From Picocystis sp. L7 (Eukaryota > Chlorophyta > Picocystophyceae > Picocystales > Picocystaceae): a stretch of 64,000 bases of DNA. Positions 30,665 through 40,727 of this stretch are shown here, piece after piece. Under the pieces are notes generated by a model that had not been told where the DNA came from, did no database searches, and saw only the letters and a list, made by a program, of their open reading frames with translations. Within the stretch, counting starts at the first letter, position 1, and every line of letters begins with the position of its first letter. Location of the stretch: assembly GCA_020975725.1 (NCBI GenBank), contig QXJR01000014.1:372001-436000 (forward strand), written 5' to 3'. A program made the translations under genes and the position numbers.

Positions 30665-30675
30665 GGGTGACCCAG

Positions 30676-30789
30676 TCCCTTCGATCCCTTCCGAGACTCG
30701 AAACCACCGGGGTGGGAGTATCTTCTCCGAACTGGGGTGACTCGAGTGAACCATCATGATTGTACCGAGATACAGCCAATTGACTAACA
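30676..30789 (-). repeat. Copia right LTR, second part (after MULE)
   Basis: 114 bp that complete the 5' LTR and end in GACTAACA. The host duplication CTTTC follows at 30790-30794. Confidence 0.93.
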
Positions 30790-31003
30790 CTTTCACGACC
30801 GCCACCGGATCCCCTGGACCAGTCGAGAAGAAACTCCCGTGACGGGATCCCCACCTGGCGCGATCTTTCTTCCCGGTTCGTCCGACCGGGTCTGTTCCCG
30901 ACTTGACCCGGACCAAGTCGGGTCGAAAACCGCTTTCCAAAGGGGGATTCGTGTCGGATAGAACCGTCGATCGTAGGAAGAAGACCGGTTCACCAATTGT
31001 GCG

Positions 31004-31939
31004 ATGGCGCATCGTGGCACGACGTGCTCGAGCGCACTTCGTGCGACGTTCCGGGGACCCTTGCGCGTGTGCAGTCGGAGAAAGCTCGTGGCAAAGGCTA
31101 CAAACGGTGGCACGCACGGATGGGCGTCTGGAGACTACGACGAAGCGGACGAATACGCGTCGTACGCACGTGGAGGATTCCGCAGGCCCAAGCCGAGCTT
31201 CGACGACAGCGAAGGCGGCCTGCTCTCCTCCAAAGAGATGCGAGAGGTGCTTCTGGGCGAAGCAGGTGCACGTTTGCTGCGCCAGTTTTTCGACGCGGTT
31301 AGGTCGGCCTGTGCCATCACCGCACGCGCGTTGGTGGGCGCACTGCCGCCTCGCATGCGCGAGAACGAAGACGCCAGGCGCCTCGCAGACGTGGTTGGAC
31401 GATCCTTGGTCATCCTGGCCCTGGGCGTGGCCGTTCGTGCAATGTTTGGCGTGTTCACCTCCATGGGCATCGTCGGGGTTGCGGTGATCGTGGTGGCAAG
31501 GTTGGCCATGAAGTGGAGCGATTCGGAGACCAAGCAAGAAGACACACGAGATTACGCCGACGTATCGGTCGGACCAAGGGACGAGATGGAAGCGAGGTTT
31601 CCCAACAACGTCGCTCACCGTTATGGCGTCTCTAACGCTCCGGAAGGTTTCCGAAGAAACATGACAGGAGGAAGCAAGACAAGTGGGATGGGGAGGGCGG
31701 AAGCTGTTCCCTACTTTGGACCACGCAAAAAGACGCAAGCACCAGCACAGGACAAGGCCACCCACTCACCACGCAGCAGGGATGACACAGTAGAAACAGT
31801 AGAGGAGAGAGCACGACGACGAAAGGCAGCAGAACACGCGGCAGCCAGAGAGCAGTACAGGAAGTATGCTCACGATGCCCTTCGGAAATCCCGCCGCAAA
31901 AAGGATGATCTACTGGATGTATGGTTTGAAGGTCGATAA
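31004..31939 (+). CDS. Predicted plastid membrane protein, unknown function
   Basis: A 311-aa protein with a transit-like N-terminus rich in Arg/Ser/Thr and a plausible cleavage around VAKA (residue about 32). A soluble acidic stretch follows, then two adjacent hydrophobic segments (SLVILALGVAVRAMFGVF and GIVGVAVIVVARLAM, about residues 130-168). A long charged, low-complexity C-terminal tail of about 140 residues ends in basic and acidic helices. I recognise no domain. The start is the first ATG in frame. The copia insertion ends only 214 bp upstream, so its promoter may have been altered or displaced. Confidence 0.6.
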   Translation: MAHRGTTCSSALRATFRGPLRVCSRRKLVAKATNGGTHGWASGDYDEADEYASYARGGFRRPKPSFDDSEGGLLSSKEMREVLLGEAGARLLRQFFDAVRSACAITARALVGALPPRMRENEDARRLADVVGRSLVILALGVAVRAMFGVFTSMGIVGVAVIVVARLAMKWSDSETKQEDTRDYADVSVGPRDEMEARFPNNVAHRYGVSNAPEGFRRNMTGGSKTSGMGRAEAVPYFGPRKKTQAPAQDKATHSPRSRDDTVETVEERARRRKAAEHAAAREQYRKYAHDALRKSRRKKDDLLDVWFEGR

Positions 31940-33583
31940 ATATGGGTGCAGGGACTCATCTCGTCTGACCGGTTTTAGAAGCGTGGTGATGTTTCCCGTC
32001 CGTGGCTATGCAGAGTAAATAATTCATCTGCAGCGCGTCGATGTATTGTCGACCGGCAGTTCTATCCGCAACATCCTATCCTGTCACCTCTTTCACACTG
32101 TAGCCGTCAACGAACTGCCCAGCTCGTCGTCGGTGGACGGTATCGCTTTCGTGCATCTTGTTGCTCCGGCTCGATCGTTTTCATACGCGCATCGATGGTC
32201 CTCCTCCCTGGACACGCATTGGCGCGATGCTCTCGCACAAGTGGGAGAAGCGGGATGAAGAGGCGGCCACAATCGTGTCGAGAGGAGGGAGCCGTGTCGT
32301 TCGTCGCCTCGCCGTCTCTGCAGACCGGGAGGATCACCCAGACCGGCCTCGGTTCAACTGCGCGATTGAATGCCTGCAAAAAGGCCACAGACGAAGCGAT
32401 CGAGCAGGACCGAAGCGGTGGGATGCAGAAAGCAACGGTTTCGAAGCCGTTGCTTCTCGTCTCGACGGGACCTGTCTACGTGCGGTCAAGGATTTCGATT
32501 GGACACGTGGATGGAAGTGGCGAGGCCATGGCCCACAAGGGCTGGGTCGATGGGAGGAGGAGTTCTACCTCTTCCGGCTCATTCGCCTCGTCCTCCCCCT
32601 CTCTCCAGCGTGGCCACACGTGCATAGGACGTGCATCCGCCGCCTCAGGATACCGTTCGCGACTTGTGGATATGGTGGCGTAGCACGTGTGACGCGTGGA
32701 CAAGAACGACCACGAATCCACCAAGCTCGACGCGGATTGGTCCGTGCGAATCGCTCCCGGATCGTCCGTACGAAGGACCTCCCATCGATATCTTTCCCTT
32801 CGTATCGATGGGAAACCGAAACGCCATCGAGATCAACCGCTCTGGGGCGCAGGTCCGCCTGCCCTCGAAACGGCGTGCCTCTGCGGGTCACGTTCCCAGG
32901 ACCGGATATTTCCCCACCGGCCCCTTCAAAAACTGCGAGGTGGGACCGGTCCCTGCCACGCCGTTTCGGTCAACCCTCGATGGGTGGTTGTGCGGCCAGG
33001 AGCCCATCGGCGGCGCCGCCAACGGTGTCACCGCCACACGACGGCGTCTTTTCCAAAGCCCGCAGAGGTGGGGGAAGACAGCCCTCTCGATGCCGGACCT
33101 CGGTGCTCGGTCCTCTGCGGCACATGTCCGGGCGATGGTTTCGGAGGGAAGATATGTCGCCCCGGGTCCACCGCGAGGGTCGGATGGACATGACCCGTGG
33201 AGGATGTCGGTAAACGCCAGTGACCTCATCGGGGTATGTCGCATTTCGTGTCGGAGAATCGCGACCCTTCGTGCCCCACCCTGGGCCTCGAAGACTCGTC
33301 TTCGAGCCTTGTTTCTCGATCGTCCGGCCTTCTCGACCGAGAAAACGCGGACTCGTGCCCCTTCCCTTCATCCGAGTCCTCCATTTCTCGATCGTCCGGC
33401 CTTCCCCATCGAGGAACTGCCCCCACGTGCGAGTCCTCCCGCCCTCGCCCGGAGGGTCGTGCTCGGTCCAGGAGTGCTTGTATGCTCCACAGCCACGAAC
33501 GTCCTCTTCACTTTTGCTTGCGCCGCACCGACGAGCCGCACGCCTGCCGCACACCTGCCGCACACCTCCAGCGAGCCAGAGCC
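31940..33583. other. GC-rich intergenic region upstream of EF3
   Basis: About 1.6 kb. Long frames exist (for example 32158-33213) but overlap one another on several frames and look like GC-driven noise. Two ATCGAT-type motifs lie near 32786 and 32805. The EF3 frame is open for 116 codons above its likely ATG. Confidence 0.45.
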
Positions 33584-36500
33584 ATGGGGAAAGGAGAACA
33601 CGGCACGCAGGTGGAGAGGACGGCGGAGGCCGCGGCCGCGGACGCGGCGCAGCTGAAGAACGCCCAGGCCGACGCGGCTGGAAAGGCCGCCGGACTGCTC
33701 GAGAAGCTCAGCCTGGCAGAAAGCGCCGTGGATGCGCGTCAGAAGGACGCAGATGCCGTCGCCAAGTTCGTCAAGGAAGTCGGGGTGGACAGCCTCGCTG
33801 CTGCCGCAGTTTACGAAAATGTCACCGCCTCGTTGCAAATGAGCGGCAAGGACAAGGCCCCCAACCGCGAAGGAGCATGCTACTGCTTCGGAGCCCTTGT
33901 CAAGGAGAACGGTGCAGCAGTGCTCCCTTATCTCGCAGAAGCCACTCCTCTGGTTTTCGCTGCTTTTGCGGATAAGGTCAAGAGCGTGCAAGTCGCCGCT
34001 GCAGTTGCGGTGGAAGGACTGGCCAATTACGTCTGTCCCTACACCGCCAAGGCTGTGCTCCCCACGCTGTGTCAGTCCATTGACACCAAGGCTAAACCTG
34101 CCACCATCGTGGCGGGCCTAGATGTCTTGCAAGCACTGATTGACAATGCCCCAGATCAAATTGGCGGACACTGCATGCCAGACCTTGTTCCTGTGATCAC
34201 GGCATTGATGACCGAGATTCGCCCGGAGATCCGAGATGAATCAAGGAAGCTGTTGACGGAGCTTTGCGATACCATTGACAACATTGACATTGAAGGGCTC
34301 ATCCCGGAACTCATTGCTTCGTATGCAGACGTTTCAAAGGCCTCGGACTGCCTGCACAAGCTGGCGGCGACGACGTTTGTCTCCACCGTGCAGTCCAATG
34401 CCCTGGCAATCATTGCTCCTCTGTTGGACAGAGGCTTCCGTGAACGCTCTACTGCCAGCAAAAGGCAGTGCGCTGTGATTGTTGCAAACATGACAAAGCT
34501 CGTGGATGAACCTGCCAATGCAGCGCCGTTCTTGCCCAAGCTCTACCCGCAGGTTGAGACGACGGCCAGGAGTATCTCTGACCCTGAGGCACGGAAGAAG
34601 TGCGAGGAGGCGTTCGATCACCTGAACCGCATCAAAGATGCAGTGGATGCGTGGAGAGCTCGTGATATCCCTGGACATGTTGCTGCTTGTGTCAGCAAGA
34701 ACACAAAGTCGGAAAACAAAATCGGGCTTGACTTCACCTCTCAGGTGGTGCTGTCTCTGATTCAGAACAAGGTCTATGGCGAGGATGTCTGGGTGAAGAC
34801 GTTGACCCCCTACCTGACGGCGCTCCGCGCAGAGGATGCTACTGCAGCTGCAAAGGCAATTCTTGAGGAATGTGCTCAGTACATGGAGAAGGAGGCCGAA
34901 GTTGACGAGGATGCAGATGCTGAAGAGCTGTGCAACTGCAAGTTCACCCTCGCATACGGAACCAAAATCCTCCTTCACAACACCAACATGACCCTGAAGC
35001 GTGGCTTGAAGTACGGTCTCCTGGGTGGCAATGATTCGGGAAAGACCACCTTGATGAGGTCCATTGCAAATGGCCAAGTGGAAGGATTCCCCTCCGCGGA
35101 AGAGGTTCGCACTGTGTTTGTGGCGGCAGACATCATCGGCGAGATGGCAGAGATGAATATCGTCGATTATATCCTTGCAGATCCTCGCATCGAGGCAGCG
35201 CAGGTGCCTAAGGAAACCATCGTGCAGATCCTTAGCTCTGTTGGATTCACGGAGGTCATGATGAATGGCCCTGTCACTTTCTTGTCTGGAGGTTGGCGTA
35301 TGAAGCTTGCCTTGGCCAGGGCCATGCTTCTGAAGGCAGATATTTTGCTGATGGATGAGCCTACGAACCATCTGGACGTGGTAAATGTGCAGTGGGTTAA
35401 GAACTACCTCAATAGCTTGACAGACGTGACGTGCATAATTGTCTCTCACGATTCTGGCCTTTTGAACGATGTCTGCACCAATATCATCGAGATCAAGGAT
35501 CTGAAGCTCATCCAGACCAAGGGCAACCTCTCTGAGTACATGAAGAAGAATCCTCATGCGATGTCGTTCTTTGAGCTCAAGTCGAACAAGATGAAGTTTA
35601 GGTTTCCTCAGCCAGGACCTATTGAAGGCATCAAGACCAAAGGCAAGTTCTTGATGAAGATGGACAAATGCACATTCACTTATCCGAGCAATACAGAGCC
35701 GACCATCAGCGACATTACCGTACGTGTGTCCATGGCCTCTCGAGTTGCATGTGTTGGCCGCAACGGAGCTGGAAAGTCCACTATGATCAAGCTTCTCACG
35801 GGTGAACTTGTACCACAGGAGGGGGATGTCTGGAAGCACCCTGCATGCCGCGTTGCATACGTAGCACAGCATGCATTCCAGTGGATTGAGAGTCATCTGG
35901 ACAAGACAGCCAACGAGTACATCCGTTGGAGGTACGAGAACGGTGAAGACAAAGAGAATATCCGCAAGGAAAGTTTGAGCCTGAGCGAAGATGAACTGGC
36001 CAAGTTGAAGGAACCGGTAGAATTCACCATCAAGGTCAACGAAAAGGTCACTAAAATTAAGAAGGTGATCAAGGAGCTCACTCGTCAGCGCCGCACAAAC
36101 AAGAAGGAGAAGGTGGACGAGTACGAGGTGAAATTCGTGGATGGTACCGTGGACTGGATGGACAGACCAAAACTGATGAAGTTGGGATGGCATAAGCACT
36201 TGAAGATGATTGACGATCGTATTGCACTGTCGGAGGGTATGTACAAGAAGGCACTGACCAAGGCCAACGTGGAGCAGCACTTGGAGGATGTGGGTTTGGA
36301 CAAGGAGTTCGGGACTCACTACCGAATGGGAGCACTGTCTGGGGGGCAGAAGGTCAAGGTTGTCATTGGAGCTGCCCTTTGGAACCAGCCCCACATCATC
36401 ATCCTCGATGAGCCTACAAACTATCTGGACAGGGAGTCCTTGGGGGCCATGGCCGATGCCATCCGTGTGTTTGATGGTGGCATTGTGATGATTTCACACA

Positions 36501-36778
36501 ACAGCCAGTTTGTGTCTGAGCTTTGCCCAGAGACTTGGGTCCTTGAGAACGGGAAGCTGGAAACAAAAGGTGATCCAGAATGGATGAAGAGTGTGATGAA
36601 CGAGAAGGTGGAGGTTGCACAAGTAACCGAAATGGTTGACGCTCTGGGTAACACTGTCGAGGTGAAAAAGCAGAAGAAGAAGATGTCGCGCAAGGAGCGC
36701 AAGGCCTACCTCAAGAGGAGGCAACACCGGATCGACAATGGGGAGGAAGTCTCTTCTGAGGAGGAATGGGAAGAGTAG
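33584..36778 (+). CDS. EF3: Translation elongation factor 3 (EF3), ABCF-type ATPase
   Basis: A 1064-aa soluble ABC ATPase of the fungal-type EF3 family, which promotes E-site tRNA release and post-translocation ribosome remodelling. It has N-terminal HEAT repeats (about 50-350), a helical region, and a first ABC domain with Walker A GGNDSGKT near 480, signature LSGGW near 568 and DEPTNHLD. The second ABC domain has GRNGAGKS near 725 and LSGGQ near 919, with DEPTNYLD. The diagnostic chromodomain-like insertion (VDEYEVKFVDGTVDWMDRP, about 845-865) lies inside ABC2. The C-terminus is basic and then acidic (KKQKKKMSRKERK to SSEEEWEE). I chose the ATG at 33584 because it leads directly into the conserved region and gives the family's usual length of about 1050 aa. 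Confidence 0.95.
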   Translation: MGKGEHGTQVERTAEAAAADAAQLKNAQADAAGKAAGLLEKLSLAESAVDARQKDADAVAKFVKEVGVDSLAAAAVYENVTASLQMSGKDKAPNREGACYCFGALVKENGAAVLPYLAEATPLVFAAFADKVKSVQVAAAVAVEGLANYVCPYTAKAVLPTLCQSIDTKAKPATIVAGLDVLQALIDNAPDQIGGHCMPDLVPVITALMTEIRPEIRDESRKLLTELCDTIDNIDIEGLIPELIASYADVSKASDCLHKLAATTFVSTVQSNALAIIAPLLDRGFRERSTASKRQCAVIVANMTKLVDEPANAAPFLPKLYPQVETTARSISDPEARKKCEEAFDHLNRIKDAVDAWRARDIPGHVAACVSKNTKSENKIGLDFTSQVVLSLIQNKVYGEDVWVKTLTPYLTALRAEDATAAAKAILEECAQYMEKEAEVDEDADAEELCNCKFTLAYGTKILLHNTNMTLKRGLKYGLLGGNDSGKTTLMRSIANGQVEGFPSAEEVRTVFVAADIIGEMAEMNIVDYILADPRIEAAQVPKETIVQILSSVGFTEVMMNGPVTFLSGGWRMKLALARAMLLKADILLMDEPTNHLDVVNVQWVKNYLNSLTDVTCIIVSHDSGLLNDVCTNIIEIKDLKLIQTKGNLSEYMKKNPHAMSFFELKSNKMKFRFPQPGPIEGIKTKGKFLMKMDKCTFTYPSNTEPTISDITVRVSMASRVACVGRNGAGKSTMIKLLTGELVPQEGDVWKHPACRVAYVAQHAFQWIESHLDKTANEYIRWRYENGEDKENIRKESLSLSEDELAKLKEPVEFTIKVNEKVTKIKKVIKELTRQRRTNKKEKVDEYEVKFVDGTVDWMDRPKLMKLGWHKHLKMIDDRIALSEGMYKKALTKANVEQHLEDVGLDKEFGTHYRMGALSGGQKVKVVIGAALWNQPHIIILDEPTNYLDRESLGAMADAIRVFDGGIVMISHNSQFVSELCPETWVLENGKLETKGDPEWMKSVMNEKVEVAQVTEMVDALGNTVEVKKQKKKMSRKERKAYLKRRQHRIDNGEEVSSEEEWEE

Positions 36779-37327
36779 GCTTTTCAGGCAGTTTGAACAT
36801 ACACCTGGGCGGTACATTCACAGTTTTTTTTTTCTTTGGGCTGGATGCATGTCTACCTGAAGCAGTGCTGGCCACTGGAGTATTCTTACCAATTCAATAC
36901 AGTTTTTTCCCTTTCTAGAACATTTTCTTTCTCTTTACTTCGTGTCGGCAACATGGTGGCCGTTCCTATGCGACTCGTGGTACGATGTTGGCCGTGATGG
37001 TGCACTTGGACTTTGCATGCGAGAGATCCCCCACACCCACGGGTTGATCCATCCCCCATCGACTGGTGTCGTCGAACACCCCACCCTCGTTCCCATTTCA
37101 CAACCGCTTCACAACACCCATCCCGCGACGAGGCGCGTCGTTGGGCGTCGAAGCTCCCACTTCACGTCTTGGTGCTGCTTCGTGCTGCGTCCTGCTTCGA
37201 GGAGGCACGCCTCTCCCTACCATCGTGCGAGTGCGGTGGTGGTACCCTCATCGCATCGCGCCAGTGGGCCGGTTCGACGTCTTTCGACGTAGCACGAGGA
37301 AGGTCGAAACACGTCGAAGATCACGTG
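36779..37327. other. Intergenic, EF3 3' end to clathrin light chain
   Basis: 549 bp. A T-rich stretch near 36825 follows the EF3 stop. The rest is leader and promoter of the next gene. Nothing else is recognised. Confidence 0.4.
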
Positions 37328-37885
37328 ATGGACGATCCATCGAACGAGGACTTCTTTGCACCAGGCGACGTGGAAGGATCGGACGAAAGGCAAGAGAGCC
37401 CAGGCGTGGATGGTGCGGTCGATGGAAAAGTTTCGCACCGTGCAACGAACGGAAACAATGTTGCACCATCCGAAAACGCTGCTTCGCAACCCAGACGTGA
37501 CAATGAACGAGGTCCGCCTGCGCTCGGAGCGGACCATCTTCAAGCTTGGGAGCAGCGAAACCGAACGGACCTCGAGGAACGGATGAAGAAAGAGCAGGAG
37601 ACGAAGAGGCTGCGGATAGAGGAGGCCAAAGGCTACCTCCAAGCGCACGTGGAGGAACGCGACAAAATGCTACAGTCGCGACACAAAGCCATTGCTGAAA
37701 GGGACCAAGAGAGGCTTCGAAAACTGGCGGAGGAAGAGGAACAGAGCAAGGGAGAGGAGGTCTGGCAAGTCATATGCAGCCGAATCGACTTCAAGAAGGC
37801 GCAGTCCATGAATCGAAAAGACCTCTCCAAGTTTCGCTCGGTGCTCTTGAAGAAGAAGAACCATGTGTTGACCTTGACTGCTTGA
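37328..37885 (+). CDS. CLC: Clathrin light chain
   Basis: A 185-aa protein with the clathrin light-chain layout: an acidic, unstructured N-terminus starting MDDPSNEDFF, a central charged helix that would bind the heavy-chain hub (HLQAWEQRNRTDLEERMKKEQ through DQERLRKLAEEEEQ, about residues 70-140), and a C-terminal segment with W-x-x-I near SKGEEVWQVICSRIDF. The terminal DLSKFRSVLLKKKNH matches the family-typical D-x-S-R-x-R-x-x-L-x-x-L-K pattern loosely. It coats vesicles at the plasma membrane and trans-Golgi. The ATG at 37328 is chosen because the upstream frame is Pro/Arg/His-rich and not protein-like. The sequence is divergent, as light chains usually are. Confidence 0.75.
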   Translation: MDDPSNEDFFAPGDVEGSDERQESPGVDGAVDGKVSHRATNGNNVAPSENAASQPRRDNERGPPALGADHLQAWEQRNRTDLEERMKKEQETKRLRIEEAKGYLQAHVEERDKMLQSRHKAIAERDQERLRKLAEEEEQSKGEEVWQVICSRIDFKKAQSMNRKDLSKFRSVLLKKKNHVLTLTA

Positions 37886-38994
37886 AGGATTTTGAATGCG
37901 GGCATGCCACCGGATCCGAAGAGATCAGCCACCGAACGGGTCGACTCGTGCGACGAGATGACCTGGCACTTTCCATCCAAACAAGGGATCGTGCACGTTG
38001 TAATTGTATTTGCGTTCTTTGCCATTTCCATGGAACCCTCACCTGTTTCAATCAAATCTTGAAAAGTCCGGCGGCGAAGAGAAGCCGAGGGACATGTTTG
38101 CTTCTTCTATATGAAAACACCATGGTGAAATGGAACGGGTCTCGATCAATGGAAGGCGTGTGCTTGGACAGACATGTGATGAGGCACGAAGGCCAACGGA
38201 CAACCATTACAAGGAAGGGGAAGGGACCGTGTTGCTCGTCTCGTTCAGGCAAGTGGACCCTTTTCATGCGGCAACTTTCGTCGAGAACTGTCCTTTCATG
38301 AGGATTTTTTGACCCGCCGAATTCAGATCAAGTATTCGAGCTTGTGCACAAACAGAAGCTAATTGACAATCGTTTCAAGGGTTCGACTTCTTTCTTCGAA
38401 TGGTGCACGGTAGTTTTCACGCACACGTCACCTACGCGCCTGCTGTCGATTGACATGCATTCTTGCACTATCACACCAACGTGATGGTTGTCGATTTACA
38501 TTGCTGCTTCGTGACGCAAAAGTGACGAATTTGACGTGTTGCATCTTCGTGGCGTGGGGATACGCAAAGTGGTGCATCCCTTTCCTCAAGCAAGCGTGCT
38601 TTACATGATAGGACCATACGATGCATGCAAAAAGCCCACTCTTTGGGAATGCCCTTGGTTCCTTTCACAGGCTTCGATTGAGTTGGATTAGTTTCACATG
38701 CACTTTCGTTTGATAGGAAGTTCCAACCAAGCGCGTCCATTCGACCCTTCGATCCCACAACCCAATGTCCCTTGTTCGTGGCACTCTCTTTCGACATTCG
38801 TTCTCACGCTCTCACAATGACCGTGCTCCAAGACACCATGTCCACGAAATTGGATGTTTGTGGATGGGTACACGGTGAACCGTCGGATGTACCGAATTCG
38901 TTGGGGACAGGTCCGGTTTCCAATCGAGTTCACACCAGAACTCCACTTGGACAAGGTGGACGGCAGGCTGGCGCGCGTCGCAAGATCGCGCACG
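37886..38994. other. Intergenic, clathrin light chain to TatD gene
   Basis: About 1.1 kb of moderate-GC sequence. Frames up to about 108 codons on the minus strand show no recognisable content. No RNA gene or repeat was seen. Confidence 0.45.
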
Positions 38995-39906
38995 ATGTCG
39001 TCGATGGCGTCCAGACTGGTGGACGTGGGTGCCAACCTCACGGATCCGATGTTTCGAGGTGAATATCGGTCCAAGCAGGTGCACGAACCCGACATTGATG
39101 CGGTTTTGAACCGTGCTTGGACGGCTGGCCTGAAGCACGTCATTGTGACTTCAGGCACCCGATCGCAAGCACTGGAAGCCAAGCGATTCTGCAGAAAAGA
39201 CGAAAGGCTCTCGTACACCGTCGGGGTTCATCCGACGCGTTGCTTGGAGTTCGAAGAAAGCGGTGATCCACAATCCTACTTGAAGGATCTGGAGGAGCTG
39301 CTATGTTCAGATTCAAGGGCAGTGGCGGTGGGTGAGTGCGGTTTAGACTACGACAGAACGGAATTTTGTCCCAAGGAGGTGCAAACCAAGTGGTTCGAGG
39401 CACAATTCCAGCTGGCACGTGCAAGTGGGAAGCCGATGTTCCTACACATGAGGAATGCGGCCAACGATTTTCTGGACATCATAGCGAGGAACTACGAGAG
39501 TTTTCCGAAAGCGGTGGTGCACTCATTCACTGGGACAGAGGAAGAGGCCAAGCGTATCCTGGACATGGAGAAGCTTTACATTGGCATCAATGGATGCTCC
39601 CTACGTACCGAGGAGAACCTGGCTGCCATGTCAGTTGTGCCCCTTGACAGGATGGTGATCGAGACGGATGCACCCTGGTGTGAGGTGAGACGCTCCCACG
39701 CTGGCCACATGCACATCGGCACTCACTGGGAAGCTGTGGCCAAGGAGAAGCAGAGGGACACCGCCATGGTCAAAAGCAGAAACGAGCCCTGCAAACTGGT
39801 TCAAGTGGTTGAAGTAATTGCAGGTCATCGTGGGATACCGGTTGAGGACGTTGTGGAAGCCTGTTACAGAAACACGGTGGACATCTTCTTTTCCAACGAG
39901 GAATAA
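38995..39906 (+). CDS. TATDN1: TatD-family deoxyribonuclease, TATDN1 type
   Basis: A 303-aa TIM-barrel metal-dependent nuclease. The N-terminus reads LVDVGANLTDPMFRG, the TATDN1 form in which the usual HxH pair is replaced. The other metal ligands are visible: Glu in GECGLDYDR near residue 115, His in MFLHMRNA near 150, His in VVHSFTG near 175 and Asp in IETDAPWC near 223. The SHAGHMHI/IGTHW region and C-terminal helices follow the family. Family members act as 3'-5' exonucleases or endonucleases in DNA repair or apoptosis. The ATG at 38995 (or 39004) is preferred over 38854, since the first 47 codons of the longer frame look unconstrained. Confidence 0.9.
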   Translation: MSSMASRLVDVGANLTDPMFRGEYRSKQVHEPDIDAVLNRAWTAGLKHVIVTSGTRSQALEAKRFCRKDERLSYTVGVHPTRCLEFEESGDPQSYLKDLEELLCSDSRAVAVGECGLDYDRTEFCPKEVQTKWFEAQFQLARASGKPMFLHMRNAANDFLDIIARNYESFPKAVVHSFTGTEEEAKRILDMEKLYIGINGCSLRTEENLAAMSVVPLDRMVIETDAPWCEVRRSHAGHMHIGTHWEAVAKEKQRDTAMVKSRNEPCKLVQVVEVIAGHRGIPVEDVVEACYRNTVDIFFSNEE

Positions 39907-40180
39907 CTGCAGCACATCGATTTGCGCGATGTAAACAACAAGTGGTTTGTATCCATAAGCCTGCCTGGAACTCGGCCCAGGCCTGTCTGTCGATAGCATT
40001 AGCAGCCATATCTGATGGTCAAGGGACGGGTCGTTCCTTGTCGACTTCCAATCTACCGATACGAAGCTGGCAAGAAGGATTCAGCTGTTGTACAGAACCT
40101 GTGCAAGGCAATTTTGCGGTGAATCATTGCCACGACCGTCCATGTTCCGATGCCCAAGCACGAGTTACTCCCATTCCCAG

Positions 40181-40576
40181 TCAGGTGTCTTCTTTGTTGT
40201 CCTTGTCAACCTTGTACAACACGTTGTTTTGTCCCTTGGGCTGCCTCAGAGGTCCACCATCTCCTACCCTCGGCGTGGATTGAAAGAACCGCTTCCACGA
40301 GTACCAGGGGAACATACCACCACACTCTGGGCATTTGACCGATCGTCCGTCTGCCAAGGCGACGAGTCCGCTGCCTTGACATTTGCTGCACCTCCTCTGG
40401 ATGGCGATCCGCTTCCAGAACTCCGAGGAGACCACCGCCATGGAAATCAGCGCGAAACCGGTGCCGTAGGCGGCTTCCACGGACAATCGAGGCTCGAACT
40501 CGGCCCGAGGACGGCGTGGAAGACGCGTGCGCCCTCCCAAGCGCACTCCGCGAGCGGTCGGCGACGCCGTTCGCAT
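40181..40576 (-). CDS. Small plastid protein with DnaJ-type CxxCxGxG zinc motif
   Basis: A 131-aa protein with a basic transit-like N-terminus (MRTASPTARGVRLGGRTRLPRR), a hydrophobic stretch (TGFALISMAVVSSEFW) and two zinc-binding pairs, CSKCQGSG and CPECGG, followed by FPWYSWKRFF. The same combination (one CxxCxGxG, a second CxxCGG, then a PW-x-SWKRFF motif) occurs in small plant chloroplast proteins annotated as DnaJ cysteine-rich/BSD2-like. There is no J domain, so a holdase or assembly role would be inference. The ATG at 40576 is the first in frame; the longer open frame starts with a non-ATG codon. It is divergent from 40728 with about 150 bp between starts. Confidence 0.7.
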   Translation of the reverse strand: MRTASPTARGVRLGGRTRLPRRPRAEFEPRLSVEAAYGTGFALISMAVVSSEFWKRIAIQRRCSKCQGSGLVALADGRSVKCPECGGMFPWYSWKRFFQSTPRVGDGGPLRQPKGQNNVLYKVDKDNKEDT

Positions 40577-40727
40577 GGTTCCACGTGTCACGATATGAGA
40601 CAATCTTCCTTTCACACCCGCCAAGTCCCTATCAAAGTCTTCCTTTCCCACCCTTTCGTTTCGTGAATAGAAGGCAGGTCCATACGACGGCGAAGAGCCA
40701 GCTCCATGGCGAGGTCTGGAACGCGCG

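Larger units (their letters stand above)
22236..30789 (-). mobile_element. Ty1/copia LTR retrotransposon, looks whole, with a nested MULE in one LTR
   Basis: Minus-strand element bounded by 450-bp LTRs with TG...CA ends and a CTTTC target duplication. The left LTR is 22236-22685. The right LTR is 26792-27127 plus 30676-30789, interrupted by the MULE at 27128-30664. A purine-rich tract lies just inside the left LTR, which is the 3' LTR in element orientation. The internal part holds one gag-pol frame. By eye I see no difference between the two LTRs once the MULE is set aside, which implies a very recent insertion. It landed between the membrane-protein gene ending at 22026 and the gene starting at 31004. 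Confidence 0.95.

Noticed and set aside
30795-31003. Coding continuation of the gene ending at 22026 on the far side of the copia element
   Set aside because: The flank after the CTTTC duplication reads as GC-rich promoter-type sequence with a small inverted repeat and shows no protein-like extension.
32158-33213. 351-codon frame upstream of EF3
   Set aside because: It overlaps other equally long frames on both strands and has no recognisable motif. It is best explained by stop-poor GC-rich DNA.
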